A stretch of 64,000 bases of DNA, from assembly GCA_046048875.1 (NCBI GenBank), contig JBJOFG010000013.1, positions 186,001 to 250,000 of the forward strand. The letters are read 5' to 3'. This DNA comes from CAIZGX01 sp046048875. GTDB lineage: Bacteria > Bacteroidota > Bacteroidia > Flavobacteriales_D > Sanyastnellaceae. Positions 54,018 to 62,345 of this stretch are shown piece after piece. The notes below the pieces were generated by a model. That model was given only the letters and a program-made list of their open reading frames with translations, had not been told where the DNA came from and searched no databases. Positions within the stretch are counted from its first letter, which is position 1. The number at the start of each line of letters is the position of its first letter. Position numbers and translations under genes: made by a program.

Positions 54018-54929
54018 TTAGTCGAGGTATCCCATTTGCGTTAAGGCTCTCGTATCGTTTCTCCACTTCTCTACTTTCACGAACATTTCCAAAAACACTT
54101 TCTTTCCTAAAAAGCTTTCCATGTCTTTTCGGGCGTTGGTTCCTACTCGCTTTAGCATACTTCCTTGGTGGCCAATGATAATGGCTTTTTGCGATTCGCG
54201 TTCAGTAAGTATGACGGCTGATATTCGAATTATCGTAGGCTCTTCTTTGAAGGCTTCAACTATGACTTCGCAAGAATATGGAATTTCGCGATCATATGTT
54301 GTGAAGATTTTCTCACGAATAATTTCACTTACGAAGAAGCGTTGCGTGCGATCGGAGATTTCATCTTTCGGGAAGAAGGCAGGATGCTCAGGAAGAACTG
54401 CAAGAATTTCGACAAGCAATTCTTTCGTGTAGATCTTCTCTAATGCAGATACAGGGAACACCTTGGCATTCGGTAATGCTTCATTCCAGAATTGAAATGC
54501 TTCATTGGCTTTCTCTGTTCCTGCCTTGTCGAATTTATTCAAAACAACGAAGATTGGAACTTCCATTTTCTTCAAACGATTGAAAGTTTCTTCGTGAAGA
54601 CCTTTTTTGTCGAGAAGGTCAATGACGAGCAAGATAAGATCCGCATCTTTCAGTGCAGTTCCCACTGATTTCATCATTCCTTCTTGCAATTTATACTTCG
54701 GATCGAGAACTCCTGGGGTGTCGCTGTAGACAATTTGATAGTCTTCGTCGTTTAATATTCCCATAATTCGGTGTCTCGTCGTTTGCGCTTTCGGGGTAAC
54801 AATACTGAGCTTTTCACCCATTAAAGCGTTCATTAGCGTAGACTTACCTGCATTGGGGTTTCCAATCAAGTTCACGAAACCCGCTTTGTGCGCGACTTTT
54901 TTTTCTACTTCTTCTGATTTTTCTTGCAT
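54018..54929 (-). CDS. era: GTPase Era
   Basis: 303 residues from ATG 54929 (MQEKSEEVEKKVAHKAGFV); a longer frame from 55025 would run through the initiator tRNA gene. G1 GNPNAGKST, switch II DTPGV, NKFD, SALE, then the KH domain (about 220-300, GHQGSMLKRVGTNARKDME). Helps mature 16S rRNA in the small ribosomal subunit. Divergent from the tRNA, with a gap of 53 bases. Confidence 0.95.
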   Translation of the reverse strand: MQEKSEEVEKKVAHKAGFVNLIGNPNAGKSTLMNALMGEKLSIVTPKAQTTRHRIMGILNDEDYQIVYSDTPGVLDPKYKLQEGMMKSVGTALKDADLILLVIDLLDKKGLHEETFNRLKKMEVPIFVVLNKFDKAGTEKANEAFQFWNEALPNAKVFPVSALEKIYTKELLVEILAVLPEHPAFFPKDEISDRTQRFFVSEIIREKIFTTYDREIPYSCEVIVEAFKEEPTIIRISAVILTERESQKAIIIGHQGSMLKRVGTNARKDMESFLGKKVFLEMFVKVEKWRNDTRALTQMGYLD

Positions 54930-54947
54930 ATTGCTTGTAAAATTAGT

Positions 54948-54955
54948 TATATTTG
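54948..54955 (+). promoter_or_regulatory. -7 box (TATATTTG) of the initiator tRNA
   Basis: Exact TAnnTTTG match 27 bases before the tRNA 5' end; same sequence as the tRNA-Met and apaG boxes. Confidence 0.65.
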
Positions 54956-54982
54956 CACTCCCAAAGGGGAAAACTTTTAGAG

Positions 54983-55058
54983 TGCGGGGTGGAGCAGTTG
55001 GTAGCTCGTTGGGCTCATAACCCAAAGGCCACAGGTTCGAGTCCTGTCCCCGCTACCA
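54983..55058 (+). tRNA. initiator tRNA-fMet (CAT)
   Basis: 76 bases including an encoded CCA. Initiator marks: no Watson-Crick pair at 1-72 (T against T), three G-C pairs in the anticodon stem (TTGGG-CTCATAA-CCCAA), and A11-T24 in the D stem. T arm ACAGG-TTCGAGT-CCTGT. Followed at once by a strong terminator. Confidence 0.95.
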
Positions 55059-55062
55059 AACC

Positions 55063-55090
55063 AAAAGCCAATCGAAGGATTGGCTTTTTT
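55063..55090 (+). terminator. rho-independent terminator of tRNA-fMet
   Basis: Perfect AAAAGCCAATC-GAAG-GATTGGCTTTT stem-loop with a six-T run, four bases past the tRNA. Confidence 0.9.
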
Positions 55091-55159
55091 GTTTATGTAA
55101 CTTTAAAGCATATTATTTCGTACATTCATATTGATGCCCCAATATGGTGTCTATTCAAA

Positions 55160-56371
55160 ATGAATGATTTCGAAAAAAACAAAGAGGAATTAATAGTGGA
55201 ACTCACGAGACTTCGTGAGGAGAATTCACTCCTCAAGTCAATTCATAAGACTCAAGACATTGAGCGTGTTCTTGCTCAAAGCAAATTTCAAATGCTTTTT
55301 GAGCAATCCCCAATTGGAATGGCACTTGTACTTCACGAAACGGGAGAATTTTTAGAGGTGAACAATTCAGTATTAAAGTCTACAGGATATACAAAAGATG
55401 AGTTTTTGAAATTGAGCTATTGGGATTTAACACCAAAAGAATACGAGCAACAAGAGATTGAACAACTGAAAACACTCAATGAAACCGGACGTTTTGGTCC
55501 AAATTTCAAAGAGTATATTCGAAAAGATGGGACACGTTATCCTTTATCAATCAGCGGAGCTTTATTTATTGATACAGATGGAAGAAAGGTAGTTTGGGGA
55601 ATTATTGAAGACATCTCTGACAGAAGAGAGCATGAATTAATTATTAAACATCAAAATGAAGAGCTTCTTCGTTTGAATGCGTCGAAAGACAAGTTTTTCT
55701 CAATTCTTGCACACGACTTAAAAAATCCGTTCAGCGCAATTATTGGTTCAACCGAATTACTTCTTTCCAGATCCGAGAAAAGCGACTCCGAGGAAATTGA
55801 TCGCTATGCAAATATTATTAATCAATCGTCTAAGAAAGCCTTAGATATCCTGTTGAATCTCATGGATTGGTCTCAAATACAAACTGGAAGTATGAAGTAT
55901 GTTCCAGAGTCCATAAATGTCCATAGTCTTATTGAAGAAGCTATTCTATTGCTTGGATGCAATGCTGAGGAAAAATCAATTTTAATTCAAAATCAAATTC
56001 TACCAGAGACATCAATCTATGCTGATAAAGTAATGATCAGCATTGTTCTTAGAAATCTTATTTCCAATGCGATTAAGTACACCCATTTGCAGGGAATTGT
56101 TAAAATTTCTTCTATTGTAAGGGAAAACGAAATCGTAATTTCTGTTCAAGATAACGGAGTCGGAATAGCAGAAGATAAAATTCAAAAATTATTCAAGATT
56201 GATGGAGTGTATTCAACTCCAGGTACAAAAAAAGAAAAAGGCACTGGACTAGGTCTTATTCTCTGCAAAGAGTTTCTTGAAAAGAATAATGGTAAAATTT
56301 GGCTTGAAAGTGTTGTTAATAACGGAACCACCTTTCACTTCTCTTTACCGCTTAACACCGAACACAATTGA
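55160..56371 (+). CDS. cytosolic PAS-domain sensor histidine kinase
   Basis: 403 residues from ATG 55160 (MNDFEKNKEEL); the frame is open further upstream but crosses the tRNA and terminator. Short coiled coil (about 5-35), PAS/PAC (about 45-165, FEQSPIGMALV, KDGTRYPLSISG), HisKA with His185 in ILAHDLKNP, HATPase with N box ISNAIKYTH, G1 DNGVGI and G2 GTGLGL. No membrane segment and no receiver domain; no response regulator gene is near, so its partner is unknown. Confidence 0.9.
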   Translation: MNDFEKNKEELIVELTRLREENSLLKSIHKTQDIERVLAQSKFQMLFEQSPIGMALVLHETGEFLEVNNSVLKSTGYTKDEFLKLSYWDLTPKEYEQQEIEQLKTLNETGRFGPNFKEYIRKDGTRYPLSISGALFIDTDGRKVVWGIIEDISDRREHELIIKHQNEELLRLNASKDKFFSILAHDLKNPFSAIIGSTELLLSRSEKSDSEEIDRYANIINQSSKKALDILLNLMDWSQIQTGSMKYVPESINVHSLIEEAILLLGCNAEEKSILIQNQILPETSIYADKVMISIVLRNLISNAIKYTHLQGIVKISSIVRENEIVISVQDNGVGIAEDKIQKLFKIDGVYSTPGTKKEKGTGLGLILCKEFLEKNNGKIWLESVVNNGTTFHFSLPLNTEHN

Positions 56372-56424
56372 GTTCAGACATCGAGATTGATATTATAAGC
56401 TTCAGCTTCACTGAAGAATTCCCC

Positions 56425-56432
56425 TATCTTTG
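56425..56432 (+). promoter_or_regulatory. -7 box (TATCTTTG) of tRNA-Arg
   Basis: Exact TAnnTTTG match ending 12 bases before the tRNA 5' end. Confidence 0.6.
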
Positions 56433-56444
56433 AGGGCCTTAAAT

Positions 56445-56516
56445 GGTCCCGTAGTATAACGGATATTACATGGGTCTCCGAAGCCCAGAATTCGCGTTCG
56501 ATTCGCGACGGGATCA
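56445..56516 (+). tRNA. tRNA-Arg (CCG)
   Basis: 72 bases. Acceptor GGTCCCG/CGGGATC (one G-T pair), anticodon arm TGGGT-CTCCGAA-GCCCA with anticodon CCG, T arm TCGCG-TTCGATT-CGCGA, discriminator A; CCA not encoded. The D arm is short but foldable. Confidence 0.9.
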
Positions 56517-56548
56517 CTACTTTTGAATGAATCTAGTTGAAAAAGCTC

Positions 56549-57061
56549 ATGTTAAAGAATCGAATTGTTCTCGCTCTTGCTGTTTTCTCTGCATTCGCTT
56601 TTAGCGCGTGCTCTTCTGCTCCGAAAACTCCCGAAGAGTTCGGTCAAGCCGTTTTTGAGGCCGTTAAAAACCACAGTGAAAAAGATTTAAAAGCTCTCTA
56701 TCTGACTGAAGACGAATTCAGCGATATCATAGATCGTAGCAATTTGTCCGAAGAAGGAAAGAACCAAGAACGCGGCAGAGCCATAGGCCTCGACAAGACC
56801 ATGGAGAAATTAGCTATTGAAACTTTTGAAGGATTGGAGCGACTTTCAAATAACTACAGCATTGATTGGTCGAAGGCTAACTTCAAGAAAGTGGATGTCT
56901 ATCGCGCTGAACACATGGGAATTCAAGGCGCGCATTTCATGGATGTGTATTTTGACTACAACGGCTTTGAATACGCCTTGCACATTTACGATTGTTGGGA
57001 GACCGAGAACGGTTGGAAAACTTTCAAAGAAATTTCTTTGTCGGCAGTAGCGAAAAACTAA
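56549..57061 (+). CDS. hypothetical lipoprotein
   Basis: 170 residues from ATG 56549 (a TTG at 56537 is possible). Lipoprotein signal MLKNRIVLALAVFSAFAFSAC. The body, TPEEFGQAVFEAVKNHSEKDLKAL at the start and GFEYALHIYDCWETENGWKTF at the end, has the plan of small NTF2-like or DUF4878-like lipoproteins, with a two-domain-free alpha+beta layout. Ends 1 base before the TauE/SafE gene, so it may be part of the moaDE operon. Function unknown. Confidence 0.7.
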   Translation: MLKNRIVLALAVFSAFAFSACSSAPKTPEEFGQAVFEAVKNHSEKDLKALYLTEDEFSDIIDRSNLSEEGKNQERGRAIGLDKTMEKLAIETFEGLERLSNNYSIDWSKANFKKVDVYRAEHMGIQGAHFMDVYFDYNGFEYALHIYDCWETENGWKTFKEISLSAVAKN

Positions 57062-57062
57062 C

Positions 57063-57815
57063 ATGTCTTTTCTACTTCTTCCTTTTCTCTTTTTTATTGT
57101 TTCACTGATATATTCGTCGGCGGGATTTGGCGGAGGAAGCATGTACCTCGCCATGCTATCGGGTGCCTTGTTCACTTTGACCTTACCACAAGGAGAAATG
57201 AAGGCGCTCGCATTACTGTGCAATGCCACAGTTACAACATATAGCTGTATTCAATTTACACGGTACAAATTCATTCATTGGAAGGAAAATATTATACTTC
57301 TGCTCTTCAGTATTCCCTTTGTTTTACTGGCCACTCAAATCAAGTTGGAAGAGAAAGTGTTCTTGCTTTTCCTATCCCTTGGACTCTTGCTTTCTGCTTT
57401 TTTCATGCTAATTCCGATGTTTTTTAAAATGAAAAAGGCGGTTCATTTCAATAAGAAATTACTTTGGCCTTTTTCTGCAATCATTGGATTTATTTCAGGA
57501 TTAACAGGCATTGGAGGAGGTGTATATCTCTCCCCTTTTCTTTACTTCTCGAAATGGGGTGAAGAAAAGAAGATTGCGGCCACTACGTCACTGTTCATCG
57601 CGGTGAACTCTTGGGTTGCTCTGGTTCCTATGCTTCTTCAATCTCAAAAATTATTGACTGAAGATTCAACATACTACTTAATACTAGCAGTGGTTTCAGG
57701 GGCTATCCTTGGGAATTTCACTGCCTTGAAATTCCTTCCAAAGAATGGAATTCGACTAATTACGGTTGGAATCTTGATTTATGCGGGAATTCGTTTGTTA
57801 ATTCGCAGTCTATGA
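57063..57815 (+). CDS. sulfite exporter TauE/SafE family protein
   Basis: 250 residues with about seven or eight membrane helices. TSUP family marks: SSAGFGGGSMYLAML near the N terminus and its internal repeat LTGIGGGVYLSPFL near 155-170. Members move sulfite, organosulfonates or other sulfur anions. Its stop overlaps moaD by 4 bases (ATGA), and moaD overlaps moaE likewise; the coupling suggests a role in supplying or exporting sulfur species linked to molybdopterin synthesis, which is inference. Confidence 0.88.
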   Translation: MSFLLLPFLFFIVSLIYSSAGFGGGSMYLAMLSGALFTLTLPQGEMKALALLCNATVTTYSCIQFTRYKFIHWKENIILLLFSIPFVLLATQIKLEEKVFLLFLSLGLLLSAFFMLIPMFFKMKKAVHFNKKLLWPFSAIIGFISGLTGIGGGVYLSPFLYFSKWGEEKKIAATTSLFIAVNSWVALVPMLLQSQKLLTEDSTYYLILAVVSGAILGNFTALKFLPKNGIRLITVGILIYAGIRLLIRSL

Positions 57816-58051
57816 CAAAGGAAATTCATTTGTTCGGATTATTGAAAGAGCAATACGGAGATATCGTTCGTGTTGAAGTTTCCTCATTTCCAATTTGTGT
57901 GGAAGATTTGGTGAAGACCTTTAGAATAAATCACACGGAAGTGAAAGACATTCCTTTTCTTACTGCAGTCAATCATTTTATGGCAGGACCATCTGACCTC
58001 GTAAACGAAAACGATCACCTGGCATTGTTGCCACCAGTCAGTGGCGGATGA
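57812..58051 (+). CDS. moaD: molybdopterin synthase sulfur carrier subunit (MoaD/ThiS family)
   Basis: 79 residues, a ubiquitin-like fold ending in LLPPVSGG; the terminal Gly-Gly is thiocarboxylated and donates sulfur to precursor Z. The direct overlap with moaE (4 bases) identifies it as MoaD rather than ThiS. Other moa genes (moaA, moaC, moeB) are not in the window. Confidence 0.9.
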   Translation: MTKEIHLFGLLKEQYGDIVRVEVSSFPICVEDLVKTFRINHTEVKDIPFLTAVNHFMAGPSDLVNENDHLALLPPVSGG

Positions 58052-58464
58052 AGACGCAATTCGAACTCATAGCTCATGCAGAAGGCTTTTCTTCGCTGGA
58101 ACAATTTCGTTCAGAAAATTCTGGTGCTGAAGTAATCTTCAATGGAATTGTGCGCACCCCGAATAAAGGGAAAGAAGTGCGCTATCTCGAATTTGAGGCG
58201 TATCCCGAACTCTTTAAAAATGAAATGCAAGCCATTTCAGATAGGCTGTCTGATCAGTTTCAAATAGACGCAATTCTTTTGTTGCACCGCATCGGGAAAG
58301 TTTATCCAGGCGAAATTGCAGTGATTGCAGCTGTTTATTCCGCTCACCGAAAAGATGCTTTTCAAGCCTGTGAAATGCTTATGAATGAACTGAAGGCCAC
58401 TGTTCCCATTTGGAAAAAAGAATTCAATTCAGATGGATCTTTTTGGGTGAGTCAAACACCTTAA
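58048..58464 (+). CDS. moaE: molybdopterin synthase catalytic subunit
   Basis: 138 residues. MoaE marks: FNGIVRTPNKGKEVRYLEFEAYPE (as FNGIVR, and LEFEAYPE near 50), LLHRIGKVYPGEIAV, AHRKDAFQACE and VPIWKKE with the catalytic Lys. Converts precursor Z to molybdopterin with MoaD. Stops one base from the convergent S8 peptidase gene. Confidence 0.94.
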   Translation: MKTQFELIAHAEGFSSLEQFRSENSGAEVIFNGIVRTPNKGKEVRYLEFEAYPELFKNEMQAISDRLSDQFQIDAILLLHRIGKVYPGEIAVIAAVYSAHRKDAFQACEMLMNELKATVPIWKKEFNSDGSFWVSQTP

Positions 58465-58465
58465 T

Positions 58466-59977
58466 TCAATATTGCTGGGCCAATTGAACAGCGCTCAATG
58501 CGTTCAACTTTCCATACCCATGTTCACTATTCGGTATCGTTGGATACTGCGCTGTATATCTCAAAATCCACAATACTTGGAATTTTGAGAGCGTCGGTTT
58601 GGTCGACCAAACGATAGCCGCTATCGCGGCAGCAGAAGCTGTTGCAGCGCTTGATCCGCCAACATATTGAGGCCAATCGTTATACTGATTAATTCCAACA
58701 GCCTTGCGATTGACGTCCCAACTGCGCTCCATAACCACTGTAAAGTCAACCTCTGGGCCGTCGTGGCAAACCTGACAGGTTTGATCATTGTCGTCTATCC
58801 CAGTAACAGCCTGACATTCTGTAAAGGCTGCCGGGTATATCACTCCGAGCCCCGAGGTATAATAAGTCGATGTCCCGGCAGCCGCAAACAGCAGCTTACC
58901 CATGGAACTGGCGTAAGTCACAGCATCCAACAAAACGCTGCTGTAGAAAGGCGTACCCATTGACATGCTTATGATCTTTACCGACGATTTGTTCGCCAAA
59001 TAGACGAAAGCATTTTTCACGGCTAACCTCTCCGCTGAAGTGTTCAAATACACATCATCGGCAGCTCGAACCGTAAATAAATTAGCCTTGTGCGCGCCAC
59101 CAATGGTATTTCCAAAATTGGCCCAAGGAGCAGCGATTAATCCAGCCATTGCATTGCCGTGATTGCACGATGTGTATGGCGAAGATCCAAGCGTATTCGT
59201 CGTTTCATGGCTTCTGCCCACATTGGAATATCCGGAATTGAATTGTTGAAAGAGCAGAAATTGATTAGAAGATACCCCGGCATCAATCACTCCTACCCCT
59301 ATTCCCATGCCTTGACGAATTCCCCAAGCCTGTGGGACGTTGTGATAATACCAATGCCATGAGATTTTAGCTCCAGTTCCTGTGGTGATGTAATCGCTGG
59401 CTTGAACGGCCCCATAATTGGGGATGCAACCACTTTCCGTTCTTTCAACCTGCAACGTTACAATGTCGTTCAATGGTTCAATGTATCGAATATTCTTGCA
59501 ACCCATTAGCCAAGCCACTATTGCCGGACTCTTCGACTTAAAAGAAATAATGGGCAGGTGAAGATCAATCTCCATCACAAAATCTTCCCTCATCACCTCC
59601 CTGCCCATCTCAACCGTTAAAGTGTCCTCCAAACCCTTCAAGATTTCCTCTCTTAAGTTTTCCCATTCCGATCGTCGCGATAAATCCTCAATTGGCAAAC
59701 TATCTTTTGCCCCACCGAGTTTTAATCCAACCGCGAATTCACCGTCAGACAACTCAATGGCTGCGAACAATTCCTCATGGCTTAGGTCATTCCATTTCCA
59801 AACGGAACCTTGATCAAACCAATTTTGAATCTTTCGTTCAACCGTCAATTGCATTTCAGCATTGTTAGACTTCAGAACTGGAATTGACAATACCCTGGAA
59901 TTTCCAGAATTCAATTCGGTGTTCTCCTTTCCACACGAGATAAGAAGAAAGAAAATAGGGAGATGTTTGAATTTCAT
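58466..59977 (-). CDS. S8 (subtilisin-like) serine peptidase lipoprotein
   Basis: 503 residues from ATG 59977 (a TTG at 59983 is possible). Lipoprotein signal with lipobox LLISC (Cys15). Residues about 35-170 look like a propeptide with tandem DISSxx-like beta strands; the subtilisin domain follows with Asp232 in GVIDAG, His273 in NHGNAMAG and Ser443 in GSSAATA. The usual oxyanion Asn after AAG is replaced by Thr369 (AAAGTSTYY) and the Pro after the Ser motif is missing. CQVCHDG near 401-407 is a Cys pair. No T9SS domain; probably anchored to a membrane. Confidence 0.85.
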   Translation of the reverse strand: MKFKHLPIFFLLISCGKENTELNSGNSRVLSIPVLKSNNAEMQLTVERKIQNWFDQGSVWKWNDLSHEELFAAIELSDGEFAVGLKLGGAKDSLPIEDLSRRSEWENLREEILKGLEDTLTVEMGREVMREDFVMEIDLHLPIISFKSKSPAIVAWLMGCKNIRYIEPLNDIVTLQVERTESGCIPNYGAVQASDYITTGTGAKISWHWYYHNVPQAWGIRQGMGIGVGVIDAGVSSNQFLLFQQFNSGYSNVGRSHETTNTLGSSPYTSCNHGNAMAGLIAAPWANFGNTIGGAHKANLFTVRAADDVYLNTSAERLAVKNAFVYLANKSSVKIISMSMGTPFYSSVLLDAVTYASSMGKLLFAAAGTSTYYTSGLGVIYPAAFTECQAVTGIDDNDQTCQVCHDGPEVDFTVVMERSWDVNRKAVGINQYNDWPQYVGGSSAATASAAAIAAIVWSTKPTLSKFQVLWILRYTAQYPTIPNSEHGYGKLNALSAVQLAQQY

Positions 59978-60118
59978 GGACAAATCTTATTTCAACCCTA
60001 TAAAAAGTCCTATATGTAATTTATTCGTCAAAACACGCTAATTCACTGAAAAACATATTGTTATTTGACATATCTTTGTGACCTCAAGAATAATCTTTAG
60101 ATAAATCGAAAAAAGTAC

Positions 60119-60148
60119 TTGTACGAACCAATATTTAATGTACATTTG
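60119..60148 (+). promoter_or_regulatory. promoter of rpsT (-33 TTG, -7 TACATTTG)
   Basis: TTG at 60119-60121, 19-base spacer, TACATTTG at 60141-60148: a full match to the Bacteroidota consensus, 20 bases before the ATG. A second TATCTTTG lies at 60071-60078. Confidence 0.75.
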
Positions 60149-60168
60149 CAAACCAATTTTTATTAGAA

Positions 60169-60423
60169 ATGGCGAATCACAAATCAGCAATTAAAAGAAT
60201 CCGTAGCAACGACGCTAAGCGTCTTCGCAACAAATATTACCACAAGACAACTCGTAACGCTGTTCGCAAATTGCGTGCATTGAAGAGCAAAGCTGAAGCT
60301 ATTGCTTTGTTACCGACTGTTTCGTCTATGTTGGACAAATTAGCCAAGAACAATGTGATTCATTCTAACAAGGCCTCTAATTTGAAGAGTAGCCTTACTG
60401 TTTATGTAAATAGTTTGAAGTAA
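60169..60423 (+). CDS. rpsT: 30S ribosomal protein S20
   Basis: 84 residues, very basic. MANHKSAIKRIRSNDAKRLRN and KASNLKSSL are typical of S20. Binds 16S rRNA early in assembly. Own promoter and terminator make it a single-gene unit. Confidence 0.97.
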   Translation: MANHKSAIKRIRSNDAKRLRNKYYHKTTRNAVRKLRALKSKAEAIALLPTVSSMLDKLAKNNVIHSNKASNLKSSLTVYVNSLK

Positions 60424-60453
60424 TAAGTTGTTTTCATTGGTTTGTGTTTTTTT

Positions 60454-60477
60454 AAGCCGTCATTAGACGGCTTTTTT
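60454..60477 (+). terminator. rho-independent terminator of rpsT
   Basis: AAGCCGTC-ATTA-GACGGCTT stem-loop followed by a six-T run, 30 bases past the stop. Confidence 0.9.
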
Positions 60478-60549
60478 ATTTGGCATAAACACGCATAAGC
60501 GTTTCTTGACTTCCGAACTTTCTCTCTCGTCCTTTGCGAAAAAAAAAGT

Positions 60550-61236
60550 ATGAGTATTAAAGTTGATTTGTTAGAGAATGATTTACCTCGTGAAAAATTG
60601 TTGAGGCACTCCGCTGGAAGTATTACCGATACAGAACTCTTGTCGATTCTCATTGGTTCAGGAAATGCCAAGGAGTCGGCCATTCAGATAGCCGATAAAT
60701 TGCTGCACAAAGCAGGAAATTGTTTGCATGAATTAAGTCGCTACTCCTTTTCAGAGTTATCATCTATTCAAGGGCTTGGACCCGCAAAATGTTCAACGTT
60801 ACTTGCTGCGTTTGAATTGGGACGAAGAAAGCGAGCTGCAGAGCGTAAGAAGGGTGTTTCGGTTGGAAGTTCAGCCCATGCCTTTGAATTGTTTCATCAG
60901 CATCTTGCCGATTTAAATCACGAAGAAATGTGGGTGCTGTTCCTTTCCAGAAACAATCAAGTCATTAAATTGGAAAAGGTTTCTGAAGGCGGTTTCAGCG
61001 GAACGATTGTGGATCCAAAGCGCATTTTTCACCTTGCCCTTCAACACAAAGCTTCACAACTTATTATTGCGCACAACCATCCAAGTGGTAACTTAACGCC
61101 CAGTAGCGAAGATATCCGGGTGACTGAAAAACTTATTCAGGCTGGACGTGTCCTTGAACTACAAGTTTTAGATCATTTGATTGTAACTGAGAGTAGTTAT
61201 TATAGTTTTGCAGACGAAGGTAAAATGATGGTATGA
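60550..61236 (+). CDS. radC: RadC family JAB-domain protein
   Basis: 228 residues. N-terminal helix-hairpin-helix (IQGLGPAKCSTLLAAFELGRR, as short elements GLGPAK and AAFELGRR, near 75-97) and a C-terminal JAB1/MPN metalloprotease fold with the JAMM residues in HNHPSGNLTPSSED near 175-190. Named as a DNA repair protein, but its role is unsettled. Four-base overlap (ATGA) with the epimerase gene. Confidence 0.93.
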   Translation: MSIKVDLLENDLPREKLLRHSAGSITDTELLSILIGSGNAKESAIQIADKLLHKAGNCLHELSRYSFSELSSIQGLGPAKCSTLLAAFELGRRKRAAERKKGVSVGSSAHAFELFHQHLADLNHEEMWVLFLSRNNQVIKLEKVSEGGFSGTIVDPKRIFHLALQHKASQLIIAHNHPSGNLTPSSEDIRVTEKLIQAGRVLELQVLDHLIVTESSYYSFADEGKMMV

Positions 61237-62345
61237 AGAAAATGGTAACGGTAGTTGGTGCGCGTCCGCAAATTATTAAATCTGCGGCACTCTCTCGTGC
61301 TATGGAAAACGATCCATTTCTTCAGGAAATAAAAATTCATACGCAACAGCATTCATCTGAGAGTATGTCAGGACAATTGTTTTCAGATTTGAAAATGAAA
61401 TTGCCAGATATATTGCTGGAAGCGCCTTCTGGCAGCAGCATTGAGCAAATCGCTCATATGTCAACTTCACTTCAAAAAGTGTTTCAGCAACAGAATCCAG
61501 ATGTGGTAGTGTTGTACGGAGATACCAACAGCACGTTGGCGGGAGCACTTGCGGCAGCGCATATGCAAATTCCCATTGCACACATTGAAGCAGGTTTGCG
61601 TTCGTTCAACAGAGCCATGCCTGAAGAAATTAATCGCGTCACCACGGATCATTTAAGCACGCTACTCTTCACTCCTACTGCCGGTGCTACAGAGCAATTG
61701 CAAAAGGAAGGATTTCTGAATACGTTAGAAATGAAGGCCACTGCGGCTAATCCGGCTGTAATTCAATGTGGTGATGTGATGCTTGATAATGCGCTTTACT
61801 ATTCAAACGGTATTGCCAAAGAACGCGAGAAGTATATTTTCTTAACGCTTCATCGACCCTCGAATGTCGATAATCCGGAATTCTTACTTCCCTTCTTACA
61901 AGAGCTGCTTCAAATTTCAATTGATCTAGGAATGGAATTGCATTTTGCGATTCATCCGAGAACAACTGTTTCCCTGGAGAATTCGAATTTAAAAGACGAA
62001 TGGGAACGCTTGAAATTGAATGAGAACTTTATACTTTTTCCTCCTTTCAATTACACCGAAACACTTGAGAAATTGACGAAGGCTTCTCTGGTTTGGACCG
62101 ACTCTGGTGGATTGTGCAAAGAAGCGTTCTACATGGGGACGCCTTGTCTAATCCTTCGCAGCGAAACGGAATGGACCGAATTGGTTGACAACGGTTTTGC
62201 GAAAGTGGTTCATAACGATTTGAATAAAATTAAAATTGAAAGTCAATTCTTTTTGAAGAACGGAATGCCTGAGTCCATTGATCTTTATGGAAATGGACAT
62301 TCCGCTGAGATTATTTTAGCGAGCATTAAATCCTATTTCGCGTGA
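61233..62345 (+). CDS. wecB: UDP-N-acetylglucosamine 2-epimerase, non-hydrolysing
   Basis: 370 residues, GT-B-like fold. GARPQIIKSAAL at the N terminus, YGDTNSTLAGALAA, AHIEAGLRSFNRAMPEEINR near 115-135, TLHRPSNVD and TDSGGLCKEAFYMGTPCL near 290. Makes UDP-ManNAc for surface polysaccharide. Overlaps radC and the next gene by four bases each, so all three are translationally coupled. Confidence 0.94.
   Translation: MKKMVTVVGARPQIIKSAALSRAMENDPFLQEIKIHTQQHSSESMSGQLFSDLKMKLPDILLEAPSGSSIEQIAHMSTSLQKVFQQQNPDVVVLYGDTNSTLAGALAAAHMQIPIAHIEAGLRSFNRAMPEEINRVTTDHLSTLLFTPTAGATEQLQKEGFLNTLEMKATAANPAVIQCGDVMLDNALYYSNGIAKEREKYIFLTLHRPSNVDNPEFLLPFLQELLQISIDLGMELHFAIHPRTTVSLENSNLKDEWERLKLNENFILFPPFNYTETLEKLTKASLVWTDSGGLCKEAFYMGTPCLILRSETEWTELVDNGFAKVVHNDLNKIKIESQFFLKNGMPESIDLYGNGHSAEIILASIKSYFA

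Noticed and set aside
54930..55025. N-terminal extension of Era on the minus strand
   Set aside because: Overlaps the tRNA gene and its promoter; Era proteins start near ATG 54929.
54953..55159. Upstream extension of the histidine kinase frame
   Set aside because: It runs through the initiator tRNA and its terminator, so it cannot be translated as part of the kinase.
56400..56416. CTTCAG-CTTCA-CTGAAG hairpin before tRNA-Arg
   Set aside because: Six-base stem with no T run, so not a convincing terminator for the kinase gene.
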